From NCBI RefSeq assembly GCF_018881715.1, contig NZ_JACVPW010000001.1:335337-399336 (forward strand): a DNA stretch of 64,000 nucleotides. Direction: 5' to 3'. Within the stretch, counting starts at the first letter, position 1. Every line of letters begins with the position of its first letter. The notes under the pieces are model-generated. The model did not search any database. It saw only the letters and a program-made list of their open reading frames with translations, and was not told the origin of the DNA. The translations under genes and the position numbers were made by a program. Shown piece by piece: positions 9,465 to 17,850 of this stretch. The stretch is from Polynucleobacter parvulilacunae (GTDB lineage: Bacteria; Pseudomonadota; Gammaproteobacteria; Burkholderiales; Burkholderiaceae).

Positions 9465-10554
9465 TCGGTTGCGGTAGGCCATAGCGCCCCAACTGAGATA
9501 AGGGCACCCACTTCAGATCTGGATTTACAAAGCTCAACTCTTTTGGGGAACTTGTCTGCCAAATCTGCATCCATAAGCGGCGATGCGTAAAGACATGCTT
9601 TATTTCGTGACTCTGATTGACGGATTTACAGGCCTTATTCAGTGCTGCAAACTTTTCATCTGGCAATGTGGCTGCAAATAATTCCTGTGGGCTTATTTCG
9701 ACGCCTTTTGTTCTAGATACCCTAGCGGTCCATGACCCTTCAGGCAAAGACCAGAGGCCACCCCAAATGGCTTTGCTTGGGCGCTTTTGCAAAAGAACAG
9801 AATTACCCGAGCGCATTAACAATATATTGCAATCGAATTCAGGCGATTTTGTCTTCTTGGTTTTTTGCGGAAGCAAAAGAACTTGATCGCTTAAATTTGC
9901 CTGGCAATCTTTCGTAAATGGGCACTTTTTTTCAGAGCCCAAACACACCGGCTTACGGGAGGTGCACCAGGTTGCTCCAAAATCCATCAGGGCTTGGGTA
10001 TACACAGGCATATCAGCAGGATTGCTTGGCAATAAATCCGTTGCTAACTGCCAAAGCTGATCGTTCACCGCTTTATCCTGAATCGCACCTTCAATCGCAA
10101 ACAGGCGCGCCAAAATGCGTTTGACATTGGCATCCAAAATGGGCGCTCGCTCATGAAAAGCAAAGGCAGCTATTGCGCCAGCAGTAGATCGTCCAATACC
10201 TTTCAATTGCTCGAGCAAAATGGGATCACTTGGAAACTTTCCACCGAACTCCGTCATCACTTGTTTAGCGCAAGCATGTAGATTTCTGGCGCGGGAGTAA
10301 TAACCCAAACCAGCCCACTCAGCTAAAACCTCATCAACATCAGCAGAGGCTAATTTTTTAACCGTCGGGAAGCGCTTCATGAAGCGCGGATAACGCTCAA
10401 GGACCGTAGCCACTTGCGTTTGCTGCAACATGATCTCTGAAACCCACACTGCATAGGCATCCCGGTTACCCTGCCACGGTAAGCCTGAGCGCCCGCTGAC
10501 GCCATGCCAAGCAATCAACTTTTGCGCAAAAGTTTTGATCAACGTTTTTGACAT
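9394..10554 (-). CDS. mutY: A/G-specific adenine glycosylase
   Basis: MutY removes adenine mispaired with 8-oxoguanine. The 386-residue protein has the HhH-GPD domain (LPWQGNRDAY, EIMLQQTQV, helix-hairpin-helix LKGIGRSTAGA followed by catalytic-Asp region LDANVKR), an iron-sulfur cluster loop and a C-terminal NUDIX-like 8-oxoG recognition domain (about 240-370). The four cluster cysteines are spaced C-X6-C-X6-C-X5-C; the textbook spacing is C-X6-C-X2-C-X5-C, so the loop has four extra residues. It overlaps mutM by 16 bases, forming an oxidised-guanine repair pair, and overlaps rapZ tail-to-tail by 71 bases. Confidence 0.95.
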   Translation of the reverse strand: MSKTLIKTFAQKLIAWHGVSGRSGLPWQGNRDAYAVWVSEIMLQQTQVATVLERYPRFMKRFPTVKKLASADVDEVLAEWAGLGYYSRARNLHACAKQVMTEFGGKFPSDPILLEQLKGIGRSTAGAIAAFAFHERAPILDANVKRILARLFAIEGAIQDKAVNDQLWQLATDLLPSNPADMPVYTQALMDFGATWCTSRKPVCLGSEKKCPFTKDCQANLSDQVLLLPQKTKKTKSPEFDCNILLMRSGNSVLLQKRPSKAIWGGLWSLPEGSWTARVSRTKGVEISPQELFAATLPDEKFAALNKACKSVNQSHEIKHVFTHRRLWMQIWQTSSPKELSFVNPDLKWVPLSQLGRYGLPQPIKILLQGLSLTRGDDLKNSAADR

Positions 10555-11375
10555 TGGGGGCAGAAGTAAGTGGAACGTTGACCCTGCACTATTTGACTAA
10601 TTGGTGTTTTGCAAACCTTACAGGGCAGACCCTTGCGGTCATAAACCTTAGTTTGAACCATGAAGTGGCCAGGATCACCATCGCTATTCACAAAATCTTT
10701 CAATGAACTACCACCAGCATCAATGGCTTTTTTCAAAATCGATCTAACCGCTTTTGCCAAACGAGAGCATTGTGGCCGCGTGAGCTTGCCCGCAGCCTTA
10801 GCCGGATGAATGCCCGCCTCAAATAAACTTTCTGAGCAATAAATATTGCCAACACCCACTACCGCCTGTCCAGCCAAGAGAAACTGCTTAACAGCAACAC
10901 TGCGTTTGCGGGAAGTTTGATACAGAATTTCTGTACCGAGCTCACCAGAAAACTCCGGAGAAAATGGCTCTACCCCAAGTTTCTGTAACAGCGTAAATTT
11001 TTCAATTGGCCCCTTTGATTTAGGGTGCCATAAGACCGCGCCAAATTTTCTGGGATCGTGCAAGCGCAAACTTAATTTGCCAAACTCCAAGGTCACTCGA
11101 TCATGGGTCTTGAGGGGGTCCGAACTTGGGAGTACACGCAAGGTACCTGTCATCCCTAAATGAATCAACAAGTAGCCTGTATCCATTTCTAATAAAAGGT
11201 ACTTACCGCGCCTCTCAATCGTATGCACTTTTTGGCCAGGCAAAGTTTTAGGGAGGCCAACGGGCACAGGCCAACGCAAGCGTCCGTCAATAATTTTCAC
11301 GGCGCTGACTTTATGCCCCTCCAGATGGGGGGCGATTCCTAATCGAGTGACTTCTACTTCCGGAAGTTCTGGCAT
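10539..11375 (-). CDS. mutM: Formamidopyrimidine-DNA glycosylase (Fpg)
   Basis: MutM excises 8-oxoguanine and ring-opened purines and cuts the backbone by beta/delta elimination. The 278-residue protein starts MPELPEVEV, which supplies the catalytic Pro and Glu after Met removal. It ends in the zinc finger CKVC...CPQC used for DNA binding. The H2TH region (VGVGNIYCSE) is present. It is followed by overlapping mutY on the same strand, so both arms of the GO repair system are made together. The start is secured by the invariant N-terminus. Confidence 0.97.
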   Translation of the reverse strand: MPELPEVEVTRLGIAPHLEGHKVSAVKIIDGRLRWPVPVGLPKTLPGQKVHTIERRGKYLLLEMDTGYLLIHLGMTGTLRVLPSSDPLKTHDRVTLEFGKLSLRLHDPRKFGAVLWHPKSKGPIEKFTLLQKLGVEPFSPEFSGELGTEILYQTSRKRSVAVKQFLLAGQAVVGVGNIYCSESLFEAGIHPAKAAGKLTRPQCSRLAKAVRSILKKAIDAGGSSLKDFVNSDGDPGHFMVQTKVYDRKGLPCKVCKTPISQIVQGQRSTYFCPQCQKR

Positions 11376-11410
11376 AAATGGATTGTAGATTCGCGGATTA
11401 GAATGTGCTT

Positions 11411-12898
11411 ATGAGTACATTCAAACTGAAACCTCTGTTAACCGGCTTATTCCTGGCAACCTTGACTGGTGGAGTCATTTCATCGGCTCACGCCCAAATC
11501 CAGGCGACTGGATTGCAAACCGGTGAGGCCGTCTTTGAGGTGCTCGCTTCTGAAATCGCCCTGCAGCGAGGTGAAGCTGGCTTGGCCTACAACACCTACC
11601 TGGAGATGGCCCGGCAATACAAAGATCCCAGATTGGCTCAAAGGGCCATGGAAATAGCAATTGCAGGGGGCTCTCCAGATTTGGCCATGCAAGCCGCAAA
11701 AACCTGGGATGAGCTTTCCCCGGCCGCCGACTCAAAACCAAAAGAAGTCTTGGTAACACTCTTGGTGCTAAGTAATCGCTGGTCCGATGCAGTGAAGCCA
11801 GCTATTGCCTTATTACAGCAACAAACTCCTGCGCAACAAGAAAATACTCTTTTGCAATTACAGGCATTGCTTGCTAAAGCAAAAGACGAGTCTGATGCCT
11901 TGCGTGCTTTTTATGAAATTGCATCTACTGTCAAGATTGCGCCTAAAGACCCTGGCCTTCTTTACACCTATGCCATGTCTGCTGAAAAAGTGGGTCGCAT
12001 TGATGTGATGGAAAAAACTTTGCGTGATATTTTGCGCAAGAATCCAAATGATGTGAATTCTTTAAACGCACTCGGCTACTCGCTAGCAGATCGAAATGTG
12101 AAGTTGCCAGAGGCATTTGCACTTATTAGCAAGGCACATCAACTCTCACCAAAAGATAGCTTCATTTTGGACAGCTTAGGTTGGGTGAACTTTCGTCTTG
12201 GTAAAAATGAGCTTGCTTTAGAACAACTACAGCAAGCATTTGCTATGAAGCCAGAAGCAGATATTGCAGCCCATACCGGTGAAGTGTTGTGGGTTATGAA
12301 TCGCCGATCCGAAGCGGAAGATATGTGGCGCCAAGGACAAAAGTTGGACGCTAACAATCCGACTCTCAAAGAAACTTTAAAGCGCCTTAAACCTGACTGG
12401 ACTAGAGATGATCAAGCCGCCAAGGGCTCATGGGATGGACGCTTTGCCGTGAAAGTGATTGGCTTAACAGAGTCACAAAACCAAGGCGGCTCGGGTGGCT
12501 TTACCTTGACCCAAGAGGCATTAAAGGATGTCTTAGAGATTCGCAACCCGATGGGTGGATCTATTGCAAAAATTATTATCACGCCAGGCGAAGCTACACT
12601 TGAAAGCGATGGCAAAGTAGTAACAGCAGTTGATGCAGACACATTAGTGCAAAACACTTTAGGACTTCCGTTACCTGCACGCGGTTTATCAAATTGGTTA
12701 AGAGGTGAAGTACGCCCTGGAAGTGAAGCAAGTATTGATAGAAATTCTAAAGGGCAAGTCATTAAAATTAGTCAAGATGGCTGGGACCTGGTATATACAT
12801 GGAGCAATACCAATCGTCTTGAAAAACTGATCATGACCCGCAGCTCAAATATTGGATCGATTGATATTCGTCTCGTATTTGATCGCCCGAATGAATAA
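11411..12898 (+). CDS. TPR-repeat protein fused to a LolB-like domain
   Basis: The first part (about residues 30-330) is a tetratricopeptide-type helical repeat protein; repeats such as NPNDVNSLNALGYSLADR and SPKDSFILDSLGWVNFRLGK are clear. The last 150 residues resemble LolB, the receptor that inserts lipoproteins into the outer membrane: WDGRFAVKV, DADTLVQNTLGLPLPARGL, NWLRGE, DGWDLVYTW and the IRLVFDRP end. LolB normally is a separate outer-membrane lipoprotein encoded between a TPR gene and ispE. Here one frame covers both. The N-terminus is a plain signal peptide ending SSAHA, with no lipobox, and the whole protein contains no cysteine. An alternative GTG start at 11405 adds two residues. 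Confidence 0.85.
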   Translation: MSTFKLKPLLTGLFLATLTGGVISSAHAQIQATGLQTGEAVFEVLASEIALQRGEAGLAYNTYLEMARQYKDPRLAQRAMEIAIAGGSPDLAMQAAKTWDELSPAADSKPKEVLVTLLVLSNRWSDAVKPAIALLQQQTPAQQENTLLQLQALLAKAKDESDALRAFYEIASTVKIAPKDPGLLYTYAMSAEKVGRIDVMEKTLRDILRKNPNDVNSLNALGYSLADRNVKLPEAFALISKAHQLSPKDSFILDSLGWVNFRLGKNELALEQLQQAFAMKPEADIAAHTGEVLWVMNRRSEAEDMWRQGQKLDANNPTLKETLKRLKPDWTRDDQAAKGSWDGRFAVKVIGLTESQNQGGSGGFTLTQEALKDVLEIRNPMGGSIAKIIITPGEATLESDGKVVTAVDADTLVQNTLGLPLPARGLSNWLRGEVRPGSEASIDRNSKGQVIKISQDGWDLVYTWSNTNRLEKLIMTRSSNIGSIDIRLVFDRPNE

Positions 12899-12909
12899 AC
12901 AATGCAACG

Positions 12910-13788
12910 ATGGCGAACTCTGAACAATTAACGCTTCGTTCGCCCGCTAAGCTCAATCTCTTTCTGCATATCGTTGGTCGCAGAGACGATGGCTACCATC
13001 TTCTTCAGTCTGTTTTCCAACTCATTGATTGGTGCGACACACTTTATTTAAAACGAATTTCTGAAAATGCAGTGCGCAGAATTAATCCAATTCCGGGAGT
13101 TCCCCCTGAACAAGATTTAGTTGTGCGTGCAGCAAACTTACTGAAAGATTTTTGCAAGGTTGATGTAGGCGTAGAAATTGATCTTAAGAAAGAAATTCCG
13201 ATGGGCGCCGGCATGGGAGGTGGGTCTTCCGACGCAGCAACGACATTAATCGGCCTGAATGCTCTTTGGGATCTCAAACTTTCCAAGGAAACGCTCTGCA
13301 CCCTCGGATTAAAGCTTGGAGCAGATGTTCCCTTCTTCATTTTTGGCCAAAATGCTTTTGTTGAAGGAATTGGAGAGAAAATTCAGAAAATTTCTCTCCA
13401 AACCCCTGATTTTTTGGTGATCTTCCCCAACCAGGGCATCGCAACCGTTAGCATTTTTCAAGACCCGGAATTGACCCGAGATCACGCTCAGATTACAATT
13501 GATGGCTTTCTTGCATCGCCATTGTTGTACCAATCGAATGATTGTCAGGCTATAGCGATGCGGATTTGCCCAGAAGTGAAGCAAGCTTTGGATTGGATTA
13601 CCCAGGCAGTACCGGGCTCACAGCCCCGAATGTCTGGCTCTGGAAGTAGCGTTTTTGCTGTCTTAGACCCTAAGACGGATACCGCAAAACTAGAAAATCT
13701 TCTTCAAAATCTTCCTAAAGGGTGGGTAGGTCGGGTTGTTCGGGGGCTAAATAAAAATCCCGCTTACAATTTGATTTCTTCAGATTGA
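12910..13788 (+). CDS. ispE: 4-diphosphocytidyl-2-C-methyl-D-erythritol kinase
   Basis: IspE phosphorylates CDP-methylerythritol in the non-mevalonate isoprenoid pathway. The 292-residue protein belongs to the GHMP kinases: SPAKLNLFLHIVGRRDDGYH at the N-terminus, the ATP-binding glycine loop PMGAGMGGGSSDAA (about 97-110) and the C-terminal MSGSGSSVFAV. It starts 11 bases after the LolB fusion gene, and tRNA-Gln begins five bases after its stop, so all are probably on one transcript. Confidence 0.96.
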   Translation: MANSEQLTLRSPAKLNLFLHIVGRRDDGYHLLQSVFQLIDWCDTLYLKRISENAVRRINPIPGVPPEQDLVVRAANLLKDFCKVDVGVEIDLKKEIPMGAGMGGGSSDAATTLIGLNALWDLKLSKETLCTLGLKLGADVPFFIFGQNAFVEGIGEKIQKISLQTPDFLVIFPNQGIATVSIFQDPELTRDHAQITIDGFLASPLLYQSNDCQAIAMRICPEVKQALDWITQAVPGSQPRMSGSGSSVFAVLDPKTDTAKLENLLQNLPKGWVGRVVRGLNKNPAYNLISSD

Positions 13789-13793
13789 CCTGT

Positions 13794-13870
13794 AGGGGAA
13801 TCGCCAAGCTGGTTAAGGCACTGGATTTTGATTCCAGCATGCGAAGGTTCGAATCCTTCTTCCCCTGCCA
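13794..13870 (+). tRNA. tRNA-Gln (anticodon UUG)
   Basis: The 77-nucleotide cloverleaf can be drawn by eye. The acceptor stem AGGGGAA pairs with TTCCCCT, the D-stem is GCC/GGC, the anticodon stem CTGGA/TCCAG encloses loop TTTTGAT with anticodon TTG, and the T-stem GAAGG/CCTTC encloses TTCGAAT. Discriminator G and an encoded CCA follow (13868-13870). It lies five bases after ispE and 53 bases before prs, a placement known in other betaproteobacteria. It therefore probably matures from an ispE-tRNA-prs transcript. Confidence 0.97.
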
Positions 13871-13923
13871 AATACTGTAGAAACGACAAAAAAACCTTTT
13901 GACCTCACAAAACCCTTAAGACT

Positions 13924-14889
13924 ATGTCCTCCATAAACGCAGATTTATTGACTCTTTTCACAGGCAACGCAAATCCCGTTTTGGCTGAGGCAGTAGCCAA
14001 AGAACTCAATCTCCCGATGGGAAAAGCCTTTGTTGGCCGCTTCTCTGATGGTGAGATCCAAGTAGAAATTCAAGAAAACGTCCGCGGCAAAAATGTTGTG
14101 GTGATCCAATCAACCTGTGCGCCTACAAACGACAGCTTGATGGAACTCATGATCATGATTGATGCCCTCAAGCGCGCATCTGCAAGCCGCATAACCGCAG
14201 TGATCCCTTACTTCGGTTACGCTCGCCAAGACCGTCGCCCCCGTTCTGCACGCGTTGCAATCTCTGCTCGCATTGTGGCCAATATGCTTCAGTCAGTTGC
14301 TGGCATTGAGCGCGTTTTGACAATGGACCTTCATGCCGATCAAATTCAGGGTTTCTTTGACATTCCGGTAGACAACATCTATGCCTCACCAGTCCTATTG
14401 GCTGACCTTCAGGCACAGAAGACCCAAAAAGACCTCATCATCGTATCTCCAGATATCGGCGGCGTTGTGCGTGCCCGTGCGATGGCCAAGCAATTAGGTA
14501 CCGATTTGGCGATTATTGATAAACGTCGTCCAAAAGCAAACGTCTCTGAGGTGATGCACCTCATTGGCGAAGTAGAAGGCCGTCACTGCGTCATCATGGA
14601 TGACATCATCGATACCGGTGGAACCCTCTGTAAAGCCGCTGAAGCGCTTAAAGAGCGTGGCGCTAAGGGTGTTACCGCCTACTGTACTCACGCCGTGCTA
14701 TCAGGCGGTGCTGTAGCCCGTATTGCGGCCTCTGAATTGGATGAGTTGGTTGTTACCGACACCATCCCCCTGACCCCAGAAGCAATGAAAGTATCCAAAA
14801 TTCGCCAATTGAGCGTTGCTCCGATCCTCGCTGAAACCCTTTCCCGTATTAGCAAAGGTGATTCAGTGATGTCGATGTTTGCTGAATAA
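13924..14889 (+). CDS. prs: Ribose-phosphate pyrophosphokinase
   Basis: Prs makes phosphoribosyl pyrophosphate from ribose 5-phosphate and ATP, feeding purine, pyrimidine, histidine, tryptophan and NAD synthesis. The 321-residue protein is a class I enzyme with the ATP-binding flexible loop region (YARQDRRPR), [12 protein letters not shown], the regulatory KRRPKANV and the PRPP-binding loop [12 protein letters not shown]. It follows tRNA-Gln in the ispE transcript and precedes rplY, which has its own -10 element. Confidence 0.97.
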   Translation: MSSINADLLTLFTGNANPVLAEAVAKELNLPMGKAFVGRFSDGEIQVEIQENVRGKNVVVIQSTCAPTNDSLMELMIMIDALKRASASRITAVIPYFGYARQDRRPRSARVAISARIVANMLQSVAGIERVLTMDLHADQIQGFFDIPVDNIYASPVLLADLQAQKTQKDLIIVSPDIGGVVRARAMAKQLGTDLAIIDKRRPKANVSEVMHLIGEVEGRHCVIMDDIIDTGGTLCKAAEALKERGAKGVTAYCTHAVLSGGAVARIAASELDELVVTDTIPLTPEAMKVSKIRQLSVAPILAETLSRISKGDSVMSMFAE

Positions 14890-14921
14890 GCCAAAAATCA
14901 CTGTTTACCCCGGTTTTTGGC
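14890..14921 (+). terminator. Weak hairpin after prs
   Basis: GCCAAAAA (14890-14897) can pair with TTTTTGGC (14914-14921) around a 16-base loop, starting directly after the prs stop. It is mostly A-T pairing and has only a short TTTT downstream, so it may be a weak terminator or attenuator between prs and rplY, or nothing. Confidence 0.3.
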
Positions 14922-14962
14922 AGTTTTAAGCCTTATGTAGGCAAAAAACTCCTTTCCCACGA

Positions 14963-14968
14963 TATAAT
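14963..14968 (+). promoter_or_regulatory. Probable sigma-70 -10 element for rplY
   Basis: A perfect TATAAT lies 57 bases before the rplY ATG, in the 135-base gap between prs and rplY. The matching -35 is poor, so the exact promoter is uncertain. Transcription from here would give a leader of about 50 bases. Confidence 0.5.
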
Positions 14969-15024
14969 CGAAGGCTTTTCTGTTTGGTCGCGAACGGAAA
15001 TTAACCTTAACTAGGAAAATCATT

Positions 15025-15666
15025 ATGAAAGTAGTTGCCTTTGAAAGAAGCGTACAGGGAACGGGTGCGAGCCGCCGTCTGCGCAATTCCGGAAAAACTC
15101 CAGGAATCGTTTACGGTAGTAAAGATCCAGCCTTGGTCATCGAGTTAGACCACAACGCGTTGTTCCATGCTCTCCGCAAGGAAGCATTCCACTCATCCAT
15201 TTTGGATTTGGAAATTGGTGGCAAGACACAGAAAGTGTTGTTGCGCGATTACCAAATGCATCCATTCAAGCCATTGGTATTGCATATTGACTTCCAGCGC
15301 GTATCCGCATCTGAGAAAGTACATATGCGCGTTCCATTGCACTTCACCAATGCTGACACTTCAGCTGCTGTGAAATTGCAAGGTGCCGTTATTAGCCACA
15401 TCCTTACTGAACTCGAAGTTTCTTGCTTGCCAGCAGACTTGCCAGAGTTCATCGAAGTGGACTTGGCAAAAATTGAAGTTGGTCACGGTATTCATGCTAA
15501 AGATCTCGCATTGCCAAAAGGCGTTACCTTGGTATTGCATGTTGAGCAAGAAAACCCAGTGCTTGCTAACGCACGTATCCCAGCAGTTAAAGCTGCTGAG
15601 CCTACAGATGCGCCTGCTGCACCAGCAGCGGCAGCTCCTGCAGCTGAAGCAAAGGATAAAGCTTAA
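15025..15666 (+). CDS. rplY: 50S ribosomal protein L25, long (CTC) form
   Basis: L25 binds 5S rRNA in the large subunit. This is the long TL5/CTC-type protein of 213 residues: an N-terminal L25 domain (about 1-90, with GIVYG near residue 29), a beta C-terminal domain (about 95-185) and a low-complexity Ala/Pro tail. It stands between prs and pth, as in many betaproteobacteria. A clear hairpin terminator follows. Confidence 0.95.
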   Translation: MKVVAFERSVQGTGASRRLRNSGKTPGIVYGSKDPALVIELDHNALFHALRKEAFHSSILDLEIGGKTQKVLLRDYQMHPFKPLVLHIDFQRVSASEKVHMRVPLHFTNADTSAAVKLQGAVISHILTELEVSCLPADLPEFIEVDLAKIEVGHGIHAKDLALPKGVTLVLHVEQENPVLANARIPAVKAAEPTDAPAAPAAAAPAAEAKDKA

Positions 15667-15694
15667 TCACTTAGCTTAATCGCTTGTACAAGAA

Positions 15695-15719
15695 GGCCTG
15701 CGCAAGCGGGTCTTTTTTT
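15695..15719 (+). terminator. Rho-independent terminator after rplY
   Basis: GGCCTGC (15695-15701) pairs with GCGGGTC (15706-15712), with two G-U pairs, around the stable tetraloop GCAA. Seven T residues follow. It ends the prs-rplY transcript before pth. Confidence 0.85.
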
Positions 15720-15780
15720 ATTGCCCTAAGTTTTCATTCTTTTTTTTGGCTAAATACTTTTATATCTTTAAACTCTCAAC

Positions 15781-16371
15781 ATGACTAAATTAATTGTTGG
15801 CCTAGGCAACCCTGGGGATGAGCACGAAGAAGATCGGCACAATGCTGGCTTCTGGTTTGTTGACGCCTTAGCAAAACAATTAAACGTACGCTTTGAATCC
15901 GAAAAACGCTTTCATGGAAAAGTAGCGAAAGCAAAATGGGATGGTGAAGATCTTTACCTTCTGAAGCCAAACACTTATATGAATCTGAGCGGTCAATCGG
16001 TTGGCGCACTGTGTCGCTTTCATAAAATTACGCCGGCAGATATTTTGGTAGTGCAAGATGAGTTAGATCTCAAACCAGGCACTGCACGCTTAAAACTTGG
16101 TGGAGGCACTGGCGGCCACAATGGCCTTAAAGATATCCAGGCGCATTTAAGTACCCCTGACTACTGGCGCTTGCGCCTCGGCATTGGTCACCCCAGAGAC
16201 TTGGCAGGCGATGGACGCCCTATGGATGTTGCAGATTATGTTTTACATAGGCCGCAACTCGCCGAACAGAAGCTGATTGATACCAGCATCGAAAATGGCT
16301 TGCAGATTTTGTTGTTTTTTTTAAAGGGCGATACCCAAACCGCCATGATGGAGCTGCACTCCAAAGGTTAA
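15781..16371 (+). CDS. pth: Peptidyl-tRNA hydrolase
   Basis: Pth recycles peptidyl-tRNAs released by stalled ribosomes. The 196-residue protein has the family landmarks: GLGNPG at the start, catalytic His in DRHNAGFWFVD, NTYMNLSG, the Asp of VVQDELDL and GGGTGGHNGL. It is separated from rplY by a terminator, so it needs its own promoter in the A/T-rich stretch 15720-15780. It converges with the ferredoxin gene with a five-base gap. Confidence 0.97.
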   Translation: MTKLIVGLGNPGDEHEEDRHNAGFWFVDALAKQLNVRFESEKRFHGKVAKAKWDGEDLYLLKPNTYMNLSGQSVGALCRFHKITPADILVVQDELDLKPGTARLKLGGGTGGHNGLKDIQAHLSTPDYWRLRLGIGHPRDLAGDGRPMDVADYVLHRPQLAEQKLIDTSIENGLQILLFFLKGDTQTAMMELHSKG

Positions 16372-16376
16372 GAAGC

Positions 16377-16646
<270 letters not shown>

Positions 16647-16668
16647 TTACTCAGCGATCTCACCCTTG

Positions 16669-17166
16669 TCACTCTTTATTCTGAGTGCCAGAAGCAATTT
16701 TTTTGACTAGCCATTTTTCTACCGATGGGAATACAAACTTACTTACATCACCGCCCATCGAGGCAATTTCACGCACAAAGGTGCCAGAGATAAATTGATA
16801 TTGATCGGATGGAGTTAGGAACAAGGTTTCAACATCGGGCAACAGATAGCGATTCATGCCTGCCATTTGGAACTCATACTCAAAATCGGATACCGCACGT
16901 AAACCGCGCACAATGACACGCGCTTGATGCTCGCGTGCAAAATCTTTTAATAAACCTGTAAAGCCAACGACCTTTACGTTCGGGTAGTGGCCAAGCACTT
17001 CCTTGGCAATATCAATGCGCTCTTGCAAAGTAAAGAATGGGCGCTTGCTACGACTATCAGCAACGCCCACAATCAACTCTGTAAAAATGCTGGATGCGCG
17101 GCGCACCAAGTCCTCGTGACCACGAGTAAATGGATCAAATGTTCCAGGGTATACAGCTACAGTCAT
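16669..17166 (-). CDS. coaD: Phosphopantetheine adenylyltransferase
   Basis: CoaD makes dephospho-CoA from 4'-phosphopantetheine and ATP, the penultimate step of coenzyme A synthesis. The 165-residue protein starts with [17 protein letters not shown], whose TRGH is the nucleotidyltransferase HxGH-type motif, and carries [10 protein letters not shown] near the C-terminus. It follows rsmD on the same strand, the usual rsmD-coaD pairing. CoaX, an earlier enzyme of the same pathway, is also in this window. Confidence 0.97.
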   Translation of the reverse strand: MTVAVYPGTFDPFTRGHEDLVRRASSIFTELIVGVADSRSKRPFFTLQERIDIAKEVLGHYPNVKVVGFTGLLKDFAREHQARVIVRGLRAVSDFEYEFQMAGMNRYLLPDVETLFLTPSDQYQFISGTFVREIASMGGDVSKFVFPSVEKWLVKKIASGTQNKE

Positions 17167-17202
17167 AAGGTTCCTAAGGCTTTATCGGCTACAGGCAAGA
17201 GT

Positions 17203-17850
17203 TTAGCCTCTTCCACCCCGAAATAGACAAGCTTTTACCTGTCCGGCCTCTAAGTATTTTCCACAATGCCAGTCTGGCAGCAGGGCCTCTAGCTCCTCAC
17301 GCTGACGGCTAGAGGGAAATTCGACATAAATACCACCACCAGCGGAGTCATCACACACCCGACCGGCTTCAATAACTGCGCGATCCAATAGATTTGAGTC
17401 CTGAAATGGCGGATCAATAAAAATTAAATTACTAGAGCGATCTGCCTGCTGTTTCATAAATTCAAGACTATCTCGCTGCAAGATTTCTAATACTCCAGTA
17501 GCGGGAGATGACTGCAATAAAGCAAAATTTGCCAATAAATTTGTGCAAGCCTTTTTATCTTTTTCTAGCAAGATAACCAGTGCAGCACCTCTTGAGGCGG
17601 CCTCAAAACCCAAAGCACCAGTACCAGCAAAAAGATCTAAGCAACGTAAACCGGTTAAGTCTTGTCCAAGCCAATTAAATAGCGTTTCGCGAATACGATC
17701 TGTTGTCGGGCGTAAGCCAGGCAGATCTAGGACCGTCAACAAGCGACTACGCCAGTTGCCTCCAATGATCCGAACCTTCTTCGGCGGCTCAGTCTTTAGA
17801 GGCTTGCTTGCTTTATTGGGCTTATTTATTTTTTGCTCCCAGCACAACAA
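17203..17850 (-). CDS. rsmD: 16S rRNA (guanine966-N2)-methyltransferase
   Basis: RsmD methylates G966 of 16S rRNA. The sequence shows VRIIGGNWRSR, the SAM loop LDLFAGTGALGFEA and the catalytic DPPF (IFIDPPF). No ATG exists near the N-terminus: the frame offers TTG codons at 17850 and 17847, inside the end of the upstream M16 peptidase gene. A TTG start with a 29-base overlap is therefore likely, giving about 215 residues. The conserved fold begins about residue 25, so the first residues are uncertain. Confidence 0.9.
   Translation of the reverse strand: MLCWEQKINKPNKASKPLKTEPPKKVRIIGGNWRSRLLTVLDLPGLRPTTDRIRETLFNWLGQDLTGLRCLDLFAGTGALGFEAASRGAALVILLEKDKKACTNLLANFALLQSSPATGVLEILQRDSLEFMKQQADRSSNLIFIDPPFQDSNLLDRAVIEAGRVCDDSAGGGIYVEFPSSRQREELEALLPDWHCGKYLEAGQVKACLFRGGRG

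Noticed and set aside
12360..12450. Frameshift or assembly error joining the TPR and LolB genes
   Set aside because: The frame continues through the junction with normal codon use and no internal stop or start with a ribosome binding site, so a real fusion is more likely. Raw reads could still be checked.
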